Of a stretch of DNA of 51,223 nt, positions 42,400 through 49,303 are shown piece after piece. Position numbers and translations under genes: made by a program. Each line of letters opens with the position of its first letter. Position 1 is the stretch's first letter. Under the pieces are notes generated by a model. The model did not search any database. It had not been told where the DNA came from and worked only from the letters and a program-made list of their open reading frames with translations. The stretch comes from an uncultured Bacteroidota bacterium (GTDB lineage: Bacteria > Bacteroidota > Bacteroidia > Bacteroidales > 4484-276): contig CAJATL010000285.1 in NCBI GenBank assembly GCA_903944895.1, positions 1-51,223 of the forward strand, written 5' to 3'.

Positions 42400-43176
42400 A
42401 TGAGAGTTGTATTAATCGAAGATGAAGCCATTGCCCTGCGTAAGTTAAAAAATCTTTTGCGCGCAGTAAACAGCCAGATCGAAATTGTTGCCGAATTGGA
42501 ATCGGTTTCGGATGCCTGTGCCTGGTTCAAAAATAATTCTTCAACTGCAATTGATATTATCTTTTCTGATATTCAGCTTTCGGATGGTTTATCTTTTGAA
42601 ATCTTTGAACAAACGGCCATGAGCCTGCCGATAATTTTTACCACAGCTTACGACGAATATGCCATCCGCGCCTTTAAACTCAACGGCATTGATTATTTGC
42701 TTAAACCCATCCAGGAGCACGAAATCCGAAATGCTTTAACAAAATATCAGAATACCAAACAACTGTATAATCAGCAGCAATTGAGCGAAGTACAGCAGCT
42801 GATGCGAAGTTTTCAACCCCGGCAGACTCTGCAAAAGCAAGCATTTCTCGTTTATCATAAAGACAAAATTGTGCCGTTGCCCTGCGATGATGTGGCTTGT
42901 TTTTACACCCAAAACCAACTGGTTTACGCTTTACTTTATACCGGACAAAAGTTCACGATCCAGGAAACACTCGAAGATGTTGAGAAGCGGCTTAACCCCG
43001 AAGAATTTTTCCGGGCAAACCGCCAGTTTATTATTGCAAGGAAAGCGCTGGTTGAAGCAGAGATTTATTTTAATAACCGACTGACCGTAAAACTAAATCC
43101 TCCCCCACCCGATCTCATCATCATCAGCCGTGAAAAAGTTGCCCAGTTTCGCCAATGGCTGCAGGGGATTTTTTAA
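42400..43176 (+). CDS. LytTR-family response regulator
   Basis: 258 residues. A receiver domain (residues 1-120) with Glu7/Asp8, phosphoacceptor Asp57 (IIFSDIQL) and Lys in DYLLKPI, followed by a linker rich in Gln and a LytTR DNA-binding domain (about 150-256, with FYTQNQLVYALLYTG and EFFRANRQFIIARKAL). It acts with the preceding kinase; its targets are probably nearby or among secreted proteins, but no direct-repeat LytTR site is apparent in this window. Confidence 0.94.
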   Translation: MRVVLIEDEAIALRKLKNLLRAVNSQIEIVAELESVSDACAWFKNNSSTAIDIIFSDIQLSDGLSFEIFEQTAMSLPIIFTTAYDEYAIRAFKLNGIDYLLKPIQEHEIRNALTKYQNTKQLYNQQQLSEVQQLMRSFQPRQTLQKQAFLVYHKDKIVPLPCDDVACFYTQNQLVYALLYTGQKFTIQETLEDVEKRLNPEEFFRANRQFIIARKALVEAEIYFNNRLTVKLNPPPPDLIIISREKVAQFRQWLQGIF

Positions 43177-43639
43177 TTCTACCTTCCAAAATAAAAGGAA
43201 ACCACATTAGGCACCCCGATAACTATCGGGGTTCACAATAGAAAAAATGCTTTCAACACAATTTTAGTTTTCCAAATCCACAGCTAAGCGGCATTTGTAA
43301 TTTCGCTTGGAACTTCAGAATTTCTGACCCAATTATTGTTTTTAAGTGACTTACAAAAACTATCCTACAAATTGATTCGTTGTAAAATAAGGTAATAAGG
43401 TTTTAAAACTCGTGGTAACTTTCTTTTCTACTAAGGTTAAAAACGTTATTTTCATGCTCTTAACCTTAGTACAAGAGTTACTAAAGTCTATAACCTTATT
43501 ACCTTTTTAGCAAATTTTGTATGCGAGACACTTTAGCCTGCGAGGGGTCAGGAAGTCTGGATATAATTGAATTTTAAATTCATTTAAAAAAAATTGAAGG
43601 ATAGGGCGGCATTACAAATGCCGCCCAGTGTTTGGATTT
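43177..43639. repeat. Repeat-rich spacer: short palindrome and ~117-bp imperfect inverted repeat
   Basis: 463 bp without a gene. CCCCGATAACTATCGGGG (43214-43231) is a perfect 8-bp palindrome like the short intergenic palindromes common in Bacteroidetes. From 43389 to 43505 the two arms of an inverted repeat pair: a perfect 14-bp outer part (AAGGTAATAAGGTT/AACCTTATTACCTT), an imperfect middle, and a perfect inner CTAAGGTTAA/TTAACCTTAG around a 20-bp centre. A terminator follows at 43583-43626. Confidence 0.7.
43583..43626 (-). terminator. Terminator of the five-gene unknown operon
   Basis: A perfect 10-bp GC-rich stem GGGCGGCATT/AATGCCGCCC with a 3-nt loop, 14 bp past the last stop codon on the minus strand, followed after 12 bp by eight T residues. 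The separation of stem and T run makes it slightly unusual. Confidence 0.6.
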
Positions 43640-44197
43640 CTATTCATCAAACATATCACCCTCGGCAATGAAATGATAATTGCCCTCTCCCACTTTTGCC
43701 TTTAAAATGCTTAAAATTCTTTTCCCATCATCAAACGGTCCTTGAATGTAAAACGGCTTTCCTTCCCAGCCAAATTCAATGTCGTCAATTCCATCATCAA
43801 CCAAATCCGGATTGAGCAGATATTGGGCAAGCGCAAAATCTTTGCAGGGCTGGAAGCCATTGTCGGCAGCATAATCCAGGGCTCCGTAAATCATGTTGTG
43901 AAAATACACGGGCGAAACCTCTTCTAATCTTCCATAAGAACTAAATTTTTCAATCATGTTGTCAATTTCATACTTAGGGAAATTGCAGTTGACAATGGTC
44001 TCTTTTATACCAAGACAACCTCTGTCGACCATAAAATTGGCAAAACTGAAATATCCGCTGGGTTGTTTTCTTATGATCAGGCAAATGGTCAATCCATGAT
44101 TTTCATAATAAAGATCCGCAATCAGGCATTTTTCGATGGGTAATTTGCGGCCATTTTGCTGAAGATACTTTTCGGATGAAAATTTTTGTTGTTGCAT
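43640..44197 (-). CDS. Unknown protein, short paralogue of the 47-kb protein (185 aa)
   Basis: 185 residues. It matches the N-terminal 190 residues of the protein at 47024-48397 along its whole length: LPI..C, D..CLG.K.T (DRGCLGIKET here), HN(M)IYGALDYAADNGFQP, and DDIEFGWEGKPFYIQGP. I cannot name the family. The conserved Cys-Leu-Gly-x-Lys-(Asp/Glu) and the (E)GKPxYI strand suggest a folded single domain. It is the last gene of a five-gene operon, 24 bp after a small Cys protein. Confidence 0.8.
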   Translation of the reverse strand: MQQQKFSSEKYLQQNGRKLPIEKCLIADLYYENHGLTICLIIRKQPSGYFSFANFMVDRGCLGIKETIVNCNFPKYEIDNMIEKFSSYGRLEEVSPVYFHNMIYGALDYAADNGFQPCKDFALAQYLLNPDLVDDGIDDIEFGWEGKPFYIQGPFDDGKRILSILKAKVGEGNYHFIAEGDMFDE

Positions 44198-44221
44198 AAT
44201 TTTATTTTTCCTTGTTTTAAC

Positions 44222-44425
44222 TCATTTCTTTTTAAAAGCCCCACATTTAAAATCATCTTCACTTTTTTGATCGAAACGATTCATCAGGCAAAGCAGATTT
44301 TCCTCAGGATCGGTGTCGTCATTGCTTTTACACAAGACGCAAAGGCCGGGAACAGGCACCGATAACGGGTCAATTTTATTGCCGTCATCATCATAAAATC
44401 CATTGATATCAAAGATGTCGTCCAT
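44222..44425 (-). CDS. Small four-cysteine protein of the unknown operon (67 aa)
   Basis: 67 residues, acidic at the start. Cys29-x2-Cys32, Cys46 (ENLLCLMNRFDQ) and Cys61 (FKCGAF) form a plausible single zinc or iron-sulfur site; the Asn-Arg-x-Asp-Gln element between them looks conserved rather than random. It lies 35 bp after the coiled-coil gene and 24 bp before the short paralogue. It has codon usage like its neighbours, which supports a real gene despite its size. Confidence 0.68.
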   Translation of the reverse strand: MDDIFDINGFYDDDGNKIDPLSVPVPGLCVLCKSNDDTDPEENLLCLMNRFDQKSEDDFKCGAFKKK

Positions 44426-44460
44426 AATGGTAAATTATAGATTAGAAAATCAAAAAAACA

Positions 44461-45546
44461 TTAATCCTTCTCCTGATTATCGCGGGTTTTATCGATAATC
44501 TGCAGTTTACGGGCACTCTCGATGGCTTTGATGGCGATGTCTTTAACAGTGTTTTCGGCGGTAATCGATTTGCCAGAAAGTTCCTTGTTGGCAGCTTCGA
44601 GGTCTTTAATTTTCGATTGAAGCGTGGTGATGGTTTGTTCGCGAAGCTTTAGCTCGCCCTCGGTTTGTTTGGCTGTAAGCTGTTTTTCGAAACTAAACTG
44701 CATGGTAAGTTTTTCGGTAATTGATTTTTCGGTGGAAGCAATTGCTTTTTCCATTTCTTTGGGGAAACTCATGGCTTTTGCCCTCAACTCGTTCAATTCG
44801 GCTTCGGCTGCGTTAACTTTTGCTTCGCGTTCCGAAATTTCTTTTTCAAAGGCAACTTTCTTTTCGATGAGTTCTTTTTCGAGTTTAGCCTTCTTTTCTT
44901 CGTAGGTGTCGGTTTCCTTTTTACGGACAAGTTTAAGATTGTAAAGATATTCCTCCTCCTCGCGTTTGCGCTGCTTTTCGGTGGAGTCTTTCAGGTCTTT
45001 CTGCTGCTCATTCCATTTTGCCTGATCCAGTTTCCATTGCTCTTTTTGAGCTTTCATCGAAGTTTCAAAACTCTCTTTTTCGGCACTTATCTTTTCATCA
45101 AAACTGCTCCTTTCGGATTTCATCTTTTCCTCAAGCTCCGCTTTTTTGAGCACCATTTCAGCTTCAAACTGTGCCTTTTTTTCCTTTTGAGCCAGGAGCA
45201 TGGCAGCCAGCGAATCGGCGTTGGCCGTTACTTCATAAAGCTCTTCGAGGTTTTTCTTTTCGAGATTGATGGCCAACTGAATCTGCTCCAGCTTTTTGTA
45301 CTCGGCAGTAAGTTGCTCGCTTAATTTATCCAACTCCTTGGCAACACCAAGTTTTAACGAGGCAATGCCGTTTACAATTCCTTCGGTCGAATTTTCGGAA
45401 GCTTTGACCACCACTTCTTTTTTACGGGTTTCTTCCTGAATTTGCTTGGGTTGATCGCTTTTTTGGTCTTTTACTTTGGACAGCAATTCTTCATAAGCTG
45501 CCAGAATTTCGTTTTTTGTGCTTTTAACACTGAATTCTTTTTCCAT
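44461..45546 (-). CDS. Long coiled-coil protein of the unknown operon (361 aa)
   Basis: 361 residues, nearly all heptad-repeat helix from about 60 to 340, very rich in Glu, Lys and Ala (KAELEEKMKSERSSFDEKIS, EKEISEREAKVNAAEAELNE). No enzyme motif, membrane helix or signal peptide is present. The first 20 residues (NEILAAYEELLSKV) and last 30 (KAIESARKLQIID) are less repetitive and could be interaction ends. It starts 11 bp after the stop of the helical protein gene. It probably forms a rod or scaffold; similarity to SMC-like proteins is only compositional. Confidence 0.82.
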   Translation of the reverse strand: MEKEFSVKSTKNEILAAYEELLSKVKDQKSDQPKQIQEETRKKEVVVKASENSTEGIVNGIASLKLGVAKELDKLSEQLTAEYKKLEQIQLAINLEKKNLEELYEVTANADSLAAMLLAQKEKKAQFEAEMVLKKAELEEKMKSERSSFDEKISAEKESFETSMKAQKEQWKLDQAKWNEQQKDLKDSTEKQRKREEEEYLYNLKLVRKKETDTYEEKKAKLEKELIEKKVAFEKEISEREAKVNAAEAELNELRAKAMSFPKEMEKAIASTEKSITEKLTMQFSFEKQLTAKQTEGELKLREQTITTLQSKIKDLEAANKELSGKSITAENTVKDIAIKAIESARKLQIIDKTRDNQEKD

Positions 45547-45557
45547 TGTTGTAATTA

Positions 45558-46979
45558 TTAGATGAGTTTTTGGTTTCTTAATTCTTCTTTTAATGCCGAA
45601 CGCCTGTAAAATTGTTTAACGAGGTCGGCTGCAAACTGTTTTACAGCGCTATTTCCCGGTGTGTTGTTGTCGATAATATGAAGTAACGCTGCAACACTTG
45701 AGTAGAGTCCCCTACCCTGATTATTTTCCAATTCTGACAGGATAATTTTTCCGGCAATTTGCAAACATTCGACAGGATACCTGGCGGCAATTGGTTTAAT
45801 AATTTTATCGAGGCTATGTATCCCGTTTTTCCATTTGCGGGCTACTTCGACGATTGTTTCGTATAATCCATCTTCTTCAAGCATCGAAATATAAAAACCA
45901 ATGTCGAACCTTTCGGAAAAGCCCTGGCGAAATTCTGCAAGTTCATTTTCATTCAGAATCTTTTTGAGTCTGCGGTAAAGATGAATATCTTGTTCATTAG
46001 CTATCTTTTCTTTCAAAACTAACTTTGAAAATTCAACATCATACGCATCATCAATCCTATCGAGCAGGAAGTTGCTCAAATGATGCGAAAACGCACGGTA
46101 AGCATTTTTTGCAACCCTGTAAAATGATGGTTTATCGGTTTGGTGATAATGTTCAAGTAAGTCCAAAGCAACCAATACATCCAATTCGCTTAACTGTTCA
46201 GCAAGTTTTGTCCAGTCGGAACCTCCTTTGCTGCTGTTTTTCATGATAAATACCGAAGTTGTTGGGAAAATTTCTTTAACTACCTTGTCTTCTGCAATAA
46301 GTTCGTAAAGAACATTACTTTTTTCGGGACACTTTTTTAATGCTGATAGAAGCATACCATCATGTACCGTCGAATGAAAACCTAGAGCCTCACCCTTCGT
46401 AAATGTACCGAAAATCAAAAGGCTGGCAAGTTCGATTAGATCGGGACGGAAAATGGTAGTTTCAATAGTCTTTACCAGTTCCTCTGATATTTCTTTAAAA
46501 GTATTAAGAAAAAATTCGTTGGGATCGCCCAGGTTATCATACGGGTCTTCAACTTCAGCCTCACGGCAGGCAATAACCAAACCCGTTAGGCCGGCAAAAA
46601 ATTTGACAAGGTCGCATGTATTAATTAAATTTATCAGATCGCTCTTAAATACATCAAATAAATCATTAACCTCTTGTTCGGCAAGTTGTTGAGCCGCTTC
46701 ATATTCCGGGATGTAGCCATTGTGGGGTGGTTCCCACTTTTCCCAGTTGGGTTCTTCAAGATCAACTTCATGTAATTCGGAGGAATAATGAACGGCATAT
46801 TCGCGGATTTTTTCTTCAAATTCGGCCTGAGAAACTTTGGGAGCAGTTTCTTTGTTGGCAAAATACTCGACAAATTGTTCGTTTAGGCTGGTTGAATTTT
46901 CGAGCGCTTTGCTCAGGAAGTCCAACTTTTCGGTGTCTGACAATTGATTTAACAATCTGCTTGTTTTTGATAGGTGCAT
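45558..46979 (-). CDS. Helical protein of unknown function (473 aa)
   Basis: 473 residues, predicted almost wholly helical. The last 150 residues (RYPVECLQIAGKIILSEL, YSSVAALLHIIDN, then LVKQFYRRSALKEEL) resemble the TPR-like helical tail that follows SWIM zinc-finger domains in other bacteria, but no SWIM motif is present here. The N-terminal part contains a conserved-looking EEPNWEKWEPPHNGYIPEYEA stretch near residue 80. There is no signal peptide. It is 44 bp after the large paralogue gene. I would call it a scaffold or adaptor; that is inference. Confidence 0.78.
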   Translation of the reverse strand: MHLSKTSRLLNQLSDTEKLDFLSKALENSTSLNEQFVEYFANKETAPKVSQAEFEEKIREYAVHYSSELHEVDLEEPNWEKWEPPHNGYIPEYEAAQQLAEQEVNDLFDVFKSDLINLINTCDLVKFFAGLTGLVIACREAEVEDPYDNLGDPNEFFLNTFKEISEELVKTIETTIFRPDLIELASLLIFGTFTKGEALGFHSTVHDGMLLSALKKCPEKSNVLYELIAEDKVVKEIFPTTSVFIMKNSSKGGSDWTKLAEQLSELDVLVALDLLEHYHQTDKPSFYRVAKNAYRAFSHHLSNFLLDRIDDAYDVEFSKLVLKEKIANEQDIHLYRRLKKILNENELAEFRQGFSERFDIGFYISMLEEDGLYETIVEVARKWKNGIHSLDKIIKPIAARYPVECLQIAGKIILSELENNQGRGLYSSVAALLHIIDNNTPGNSAVKQFAADLVKQFYRRSALKEELRNQKLI

Positions 46980-47023
46980 TGTTATGAAAGTTAAAATGAT
47001 TATTTCTTATTCGCCGGTTCGCT

Positions 47024-48397
47024 TTACAAATTTAAATATTCAGCAACCGAATCCATTTTTTTGGACATGATACCTATGATTAATATTAATTTATGCTTTT
47101 CAGGAATATCTTCCATTTCCTCAATGATGTGATGAAATGCATCCAGTTGGGAAGGGTCGTTTTGATGTTGTATTAAAGTCAGCAAAAAAATCATGTAATT
47201 AAAAATCTCCAACAGGTGAATGTTTGTCCTTTCCGGGTAAAAATAGTTGAAGCTATAAAAATCGTCCTGAATAATCAAATCCTCGTCATTAGAATTGAGT
47301 TTATGGTCAAGATACAAGAGCTTTATCAGCGGGAATTCGGGAAACATCTGATAATATTGCGTGAGCTTTTCGGCAAATAGTACAGGTTCTTTTCTAATAA
47401 GCAGCATCAATTCAAGATAATAAACCGAGGCAATGTTGCCGGCCTTATCCTTGAAACCTTCCCATAATTTACGGGCTTTTTTTGGCTTCTCTTCAGTCAG
47501 GTTGAATATTTCATAATAAATTTCTTCAAAACTATTTGCTAAAAGGACTTCTTCTGGTTCCAGGCCAAACAATTCGGGTGGCAAAGGCCCGTCATCAAAT
47601 TCAATATTTAAAAATTCGGCAAAAACATCATAATACTCATCAAACCGACCGGGGTCGGTAAGCTCTTCAAAAATAAAATTAGCAGCCTCACCAACTTGCC
47701 TCATTTCGTTTGTATTTAAGCTATTTAAACGTGGGTACAACTTTGAGAAAACTTTTTTGTTATCTTCTAATTCCTGAGCTAAGTTATCATCATCAATCTC
47801 ATCATAATCATCTTCAGTAAAATCATCTACTTCCGTGAAAAAGGAAAAATTATCAGTTCCGGCAGTTTTTTCGAGCTGGCTGATAATCTCATTGGCCTGA
47901 AAATCACTTTCATAGGGACTACGTATGTACAAAGGTTTTCCATTCTCCCCACATTCAATATCTATCAGTTCGATGTCGTCGGTATCCTCCTCGAGCACAA
48001 ACCGGGTAATTGAAGTAAATTTACTGTGGGGTTTAAACCCGTATTCTTCAGCAAATTCGATGCTGGCGTAAACGATGTTATGAGCAAGGGCATAATCAAT
48101 CTTTTCTCTTCCAAAATCTTCATACATTTCAATTTTTGCCGATTCGTAATCAATATCCAGATTATTAAAGACATAATACGTGTCTTTAACTCCGAGGCAC
48201 ATCAGATCAATATAGTAATAACCGGCAGTAATATTGCCGTTTGAGTGCTTTCGTGCAACAGTTACTAATGCCGATTTAGTCTCTTCCCAGTTGGCATTTA
48301 TGACGCATTCATAAATTGGCAAGCTGCGTGCCTTTGTCCTGATATAATTTTCGGGAGACAGCATTGGAATGACTTTGCCTTTGTTTTTCTTAGTCAT
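47024..48397 (-). CDS. Unknown protein with CLGVKD domain, first gene of the five-gene operon (457 aa)
   Basis: 457 residues from the ATG at 48397; the frame is open from 48445, but the inner ATG begins a typical basic MTKKNKGKVIPML start. Residues 1-190 form a domain shared with the protein at 43640-44197 (LPIYECVIN, DLMCLGVKDTYYV, HNIVYASIEFAEEYGFKP, GENGKPLYIRSP). An acidic linker (FTEDDYDEIDDDN) leads to a helical second half (about 220-457) with TPR-like helices (LYYLELMLLIRKEPVLFAEKL). I do not recognise the family. It heads the operon 47024-43640; no promoter of the usual kind is visible upstream. Confidence 0.8.
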   Translation of the reverse strand: MTKKNKGKVIPMLSPENYIRTKARSLPIYECVINANWEETKSALVTVARKHSNGNITAGYYYIDLMCLGVKDTYYVFNNLDIDYESAKIEMYEDFGREKIDYALAHNIVYASIEFAEEYGFKPHSKFTSITRFVLEEDTDDIELIDIECGENGKPLYIRSPYESDFQANEIISQLEKTAGTDNFSFFTEVDDFTEDDYDEIDDDNLAQELEDNKKVFSKLYPRLNSLNTNEMRQVGEAANFIFEELTDPGRFDEYYDVFAEFLNIEFDDGPLPPELFGLEPEEVLLANSFEEIYYEIFNLTEEKPKKARKLWEGFKDKAGNIASVYYLELMLLIRKEPVLFAEKLTQYYQMFPEFPLIKLLYLDHKLNSNDEDLIIQDDFYSFNYFYPERTNIHLLEIFNYMIFLLTLIQHQNDPSQLDAFHHIIEEMEDIPEKHKLILIIGIMSKKMDSVAEYLNL

Positions 48398-48445
48398 AAT
48401 CACATTTTTTTGATGCGTTAAAGATAAAAGTTTTCGGAAAAACAC

Positions 48446-48689
48446 GCGGATAATATCTTAAAATTTCGCTTAAAACGACGTTGTCCGCTTAGACGACGCT
48501 GTCAGGTTTCGCGACCTGTCAGCGTGCGCAGCTCCTGACAGCGTCGCCAGACCTGTCAGCGTTTAATACTTTACATTTATCTTTTTTGTCCGTATTCTTG
48601 GGTGAATCTCTCAAGTAAAGTTGTACTTTTACCTTATGGTAAAATTAATTTTACTATATGTTTAAATAAACTTTACTATAAAGTAAATA
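48446..48689. promoter_or_regulatory. Spacer with GTAAA/TTTAC operator-like repeats upstream of the HU gene
   Basis: Beyond the GACGCTGTCAGG repeats (listed separately), the stretch 48613-48703 holds repeated AGTAAA/TTTACT units: AGTAAA near 48615, a perfect 16-bp palindrome GTAAAATTAATTTTAC (48639-48654), TTTACT-n4-AGTAAA (48672-48687) and a further TTTACTATA (48694-48703) between the -33 and -7 elements. No gene is seen here. Confidence 0.5.
48494..48562. repeat. GACGCTGTCAGG palindromic repeats, upstream copy
   Basis: A 13-bp inverted repeat CGACGCTGTCAGG (48494-48506)/CCTGACAGCGTCG (48534-48546) with the same core again as ACCTGTCAGCGT inside (about 48514-48525) and after it (48550-48562). 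The same words recur on the other side of the HU gene at 49205-49271. Confidence 0.75.
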
Positions 48690-48721
48690 TTTGTTTACTA
48701 TATATTAAATAGCTAACTTTG
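48690..48721 (+). promoter_or_regulatory. Promoter of the HU-like gene (TTTG-n20-TAACTTTG)
   Basis: TTTG at 48690-48693 and TAACTTTG at 48714-48721 form a near-consensus Bacteroidetes promoter; the ATG is at 48806, so the leader is about 78 nt. Confidence 0.65.
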
Positions 48722-48805
48722 CAAGTCACAATTATTGGTTTCTCCTTACTAATGGGTTACCAGGTAAAGACAATTGTAGTGCTTTAACAATAAAAACATA
48801 AACTT

Positions 48806-49186
48806 ATGCCAGTACTTTATAAAATTACGTCAGTAAAAGGCGGCCTGAATCCTGAAAAGAAAACAAGGTACATTGCCTTCCCATGCAAACGGCAAAAAGC
48901 CGATGTTAGAATGATTGCCCGGATGATTGCCGAACGCTCGAGCCTGAGCAGCGGCGATGCGTTGTCGGCGCTGAACAGTCTTGCCGAAATAGTACCTAAC
49001 CTGCTTGCCGAGAATTACACGGTCCATTTGCCGCCGTTGGGAATATTTTCGCTTTCGTTTAGCAGTGAATCTTACGAAAACGAAGAAGATGTAAACTTCC
49101 GTAGCGTAAAAAAGGTAAAGATGCAGTTCAGGGCTGACAAGGAAATTACCAGGAAGCTAAAGAATGTGGAGGTGAGGAAGGGGTGA
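48806..49186 (+). CDS. HU-like DNA-binding protein (Bacteroidetes long type)
   Basis: 126 residues, a member of the HU-related family found in Bacteroidetes (HU-like, DNA-binding domain of about 120 residues). The N-terminal VLYKITSVKGGLNPEKKTRYIAF and the helical IARMIAERSSLSSGDALSALNSL, followed by VHLPPLGIFSLSFSS and a basic tail (KKVKMQFRADKEITRKLKNVEV), are characteristic. It probably bends or coats DNA. It lies between two copies of a GC-rich repeat and 117 bp from the end of the CRISPR array. Confidence 0.9.
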   Translation: MPVLYKITSVKGGLNPEKKTRYIAFPCKRQKADVRMIARMIAERSSLSSGDALSALNSLAEIVPNLLAENYTVHLPPLGIFSLSFSSESYENEEDVNFRSVKKVKMQFRADKEITRKLKNVEVRKG

Positions 49187-49204
49187 AAATAGCACGCTTT
49201 TATT

Positions 49205-49271
49205 GACGCTGTCAGGTGCTGCGCTGGCTCTATTAAATGACGCTGCCAGGTGCTGCGCACGCTGACAGGTC
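49205..49271. repeat. GACGCTGTCAGG repeats, downstream copy
   Basis: Two 20-bp direct copies, GACGCTGTCAGGTGCTGCGC (49205-49224) and one with a single change (49239-49258), then ACGCTGACAGGTC (49259-49271). They share the core of the repeats at 48494-48562 and fill the gap between the HU gene and the CRISPR array. Confidence 0.75.
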
Positions 49272-49303
49272 AAAGGATCATACTTCCGTACCAAATTCAT
49301 CAA

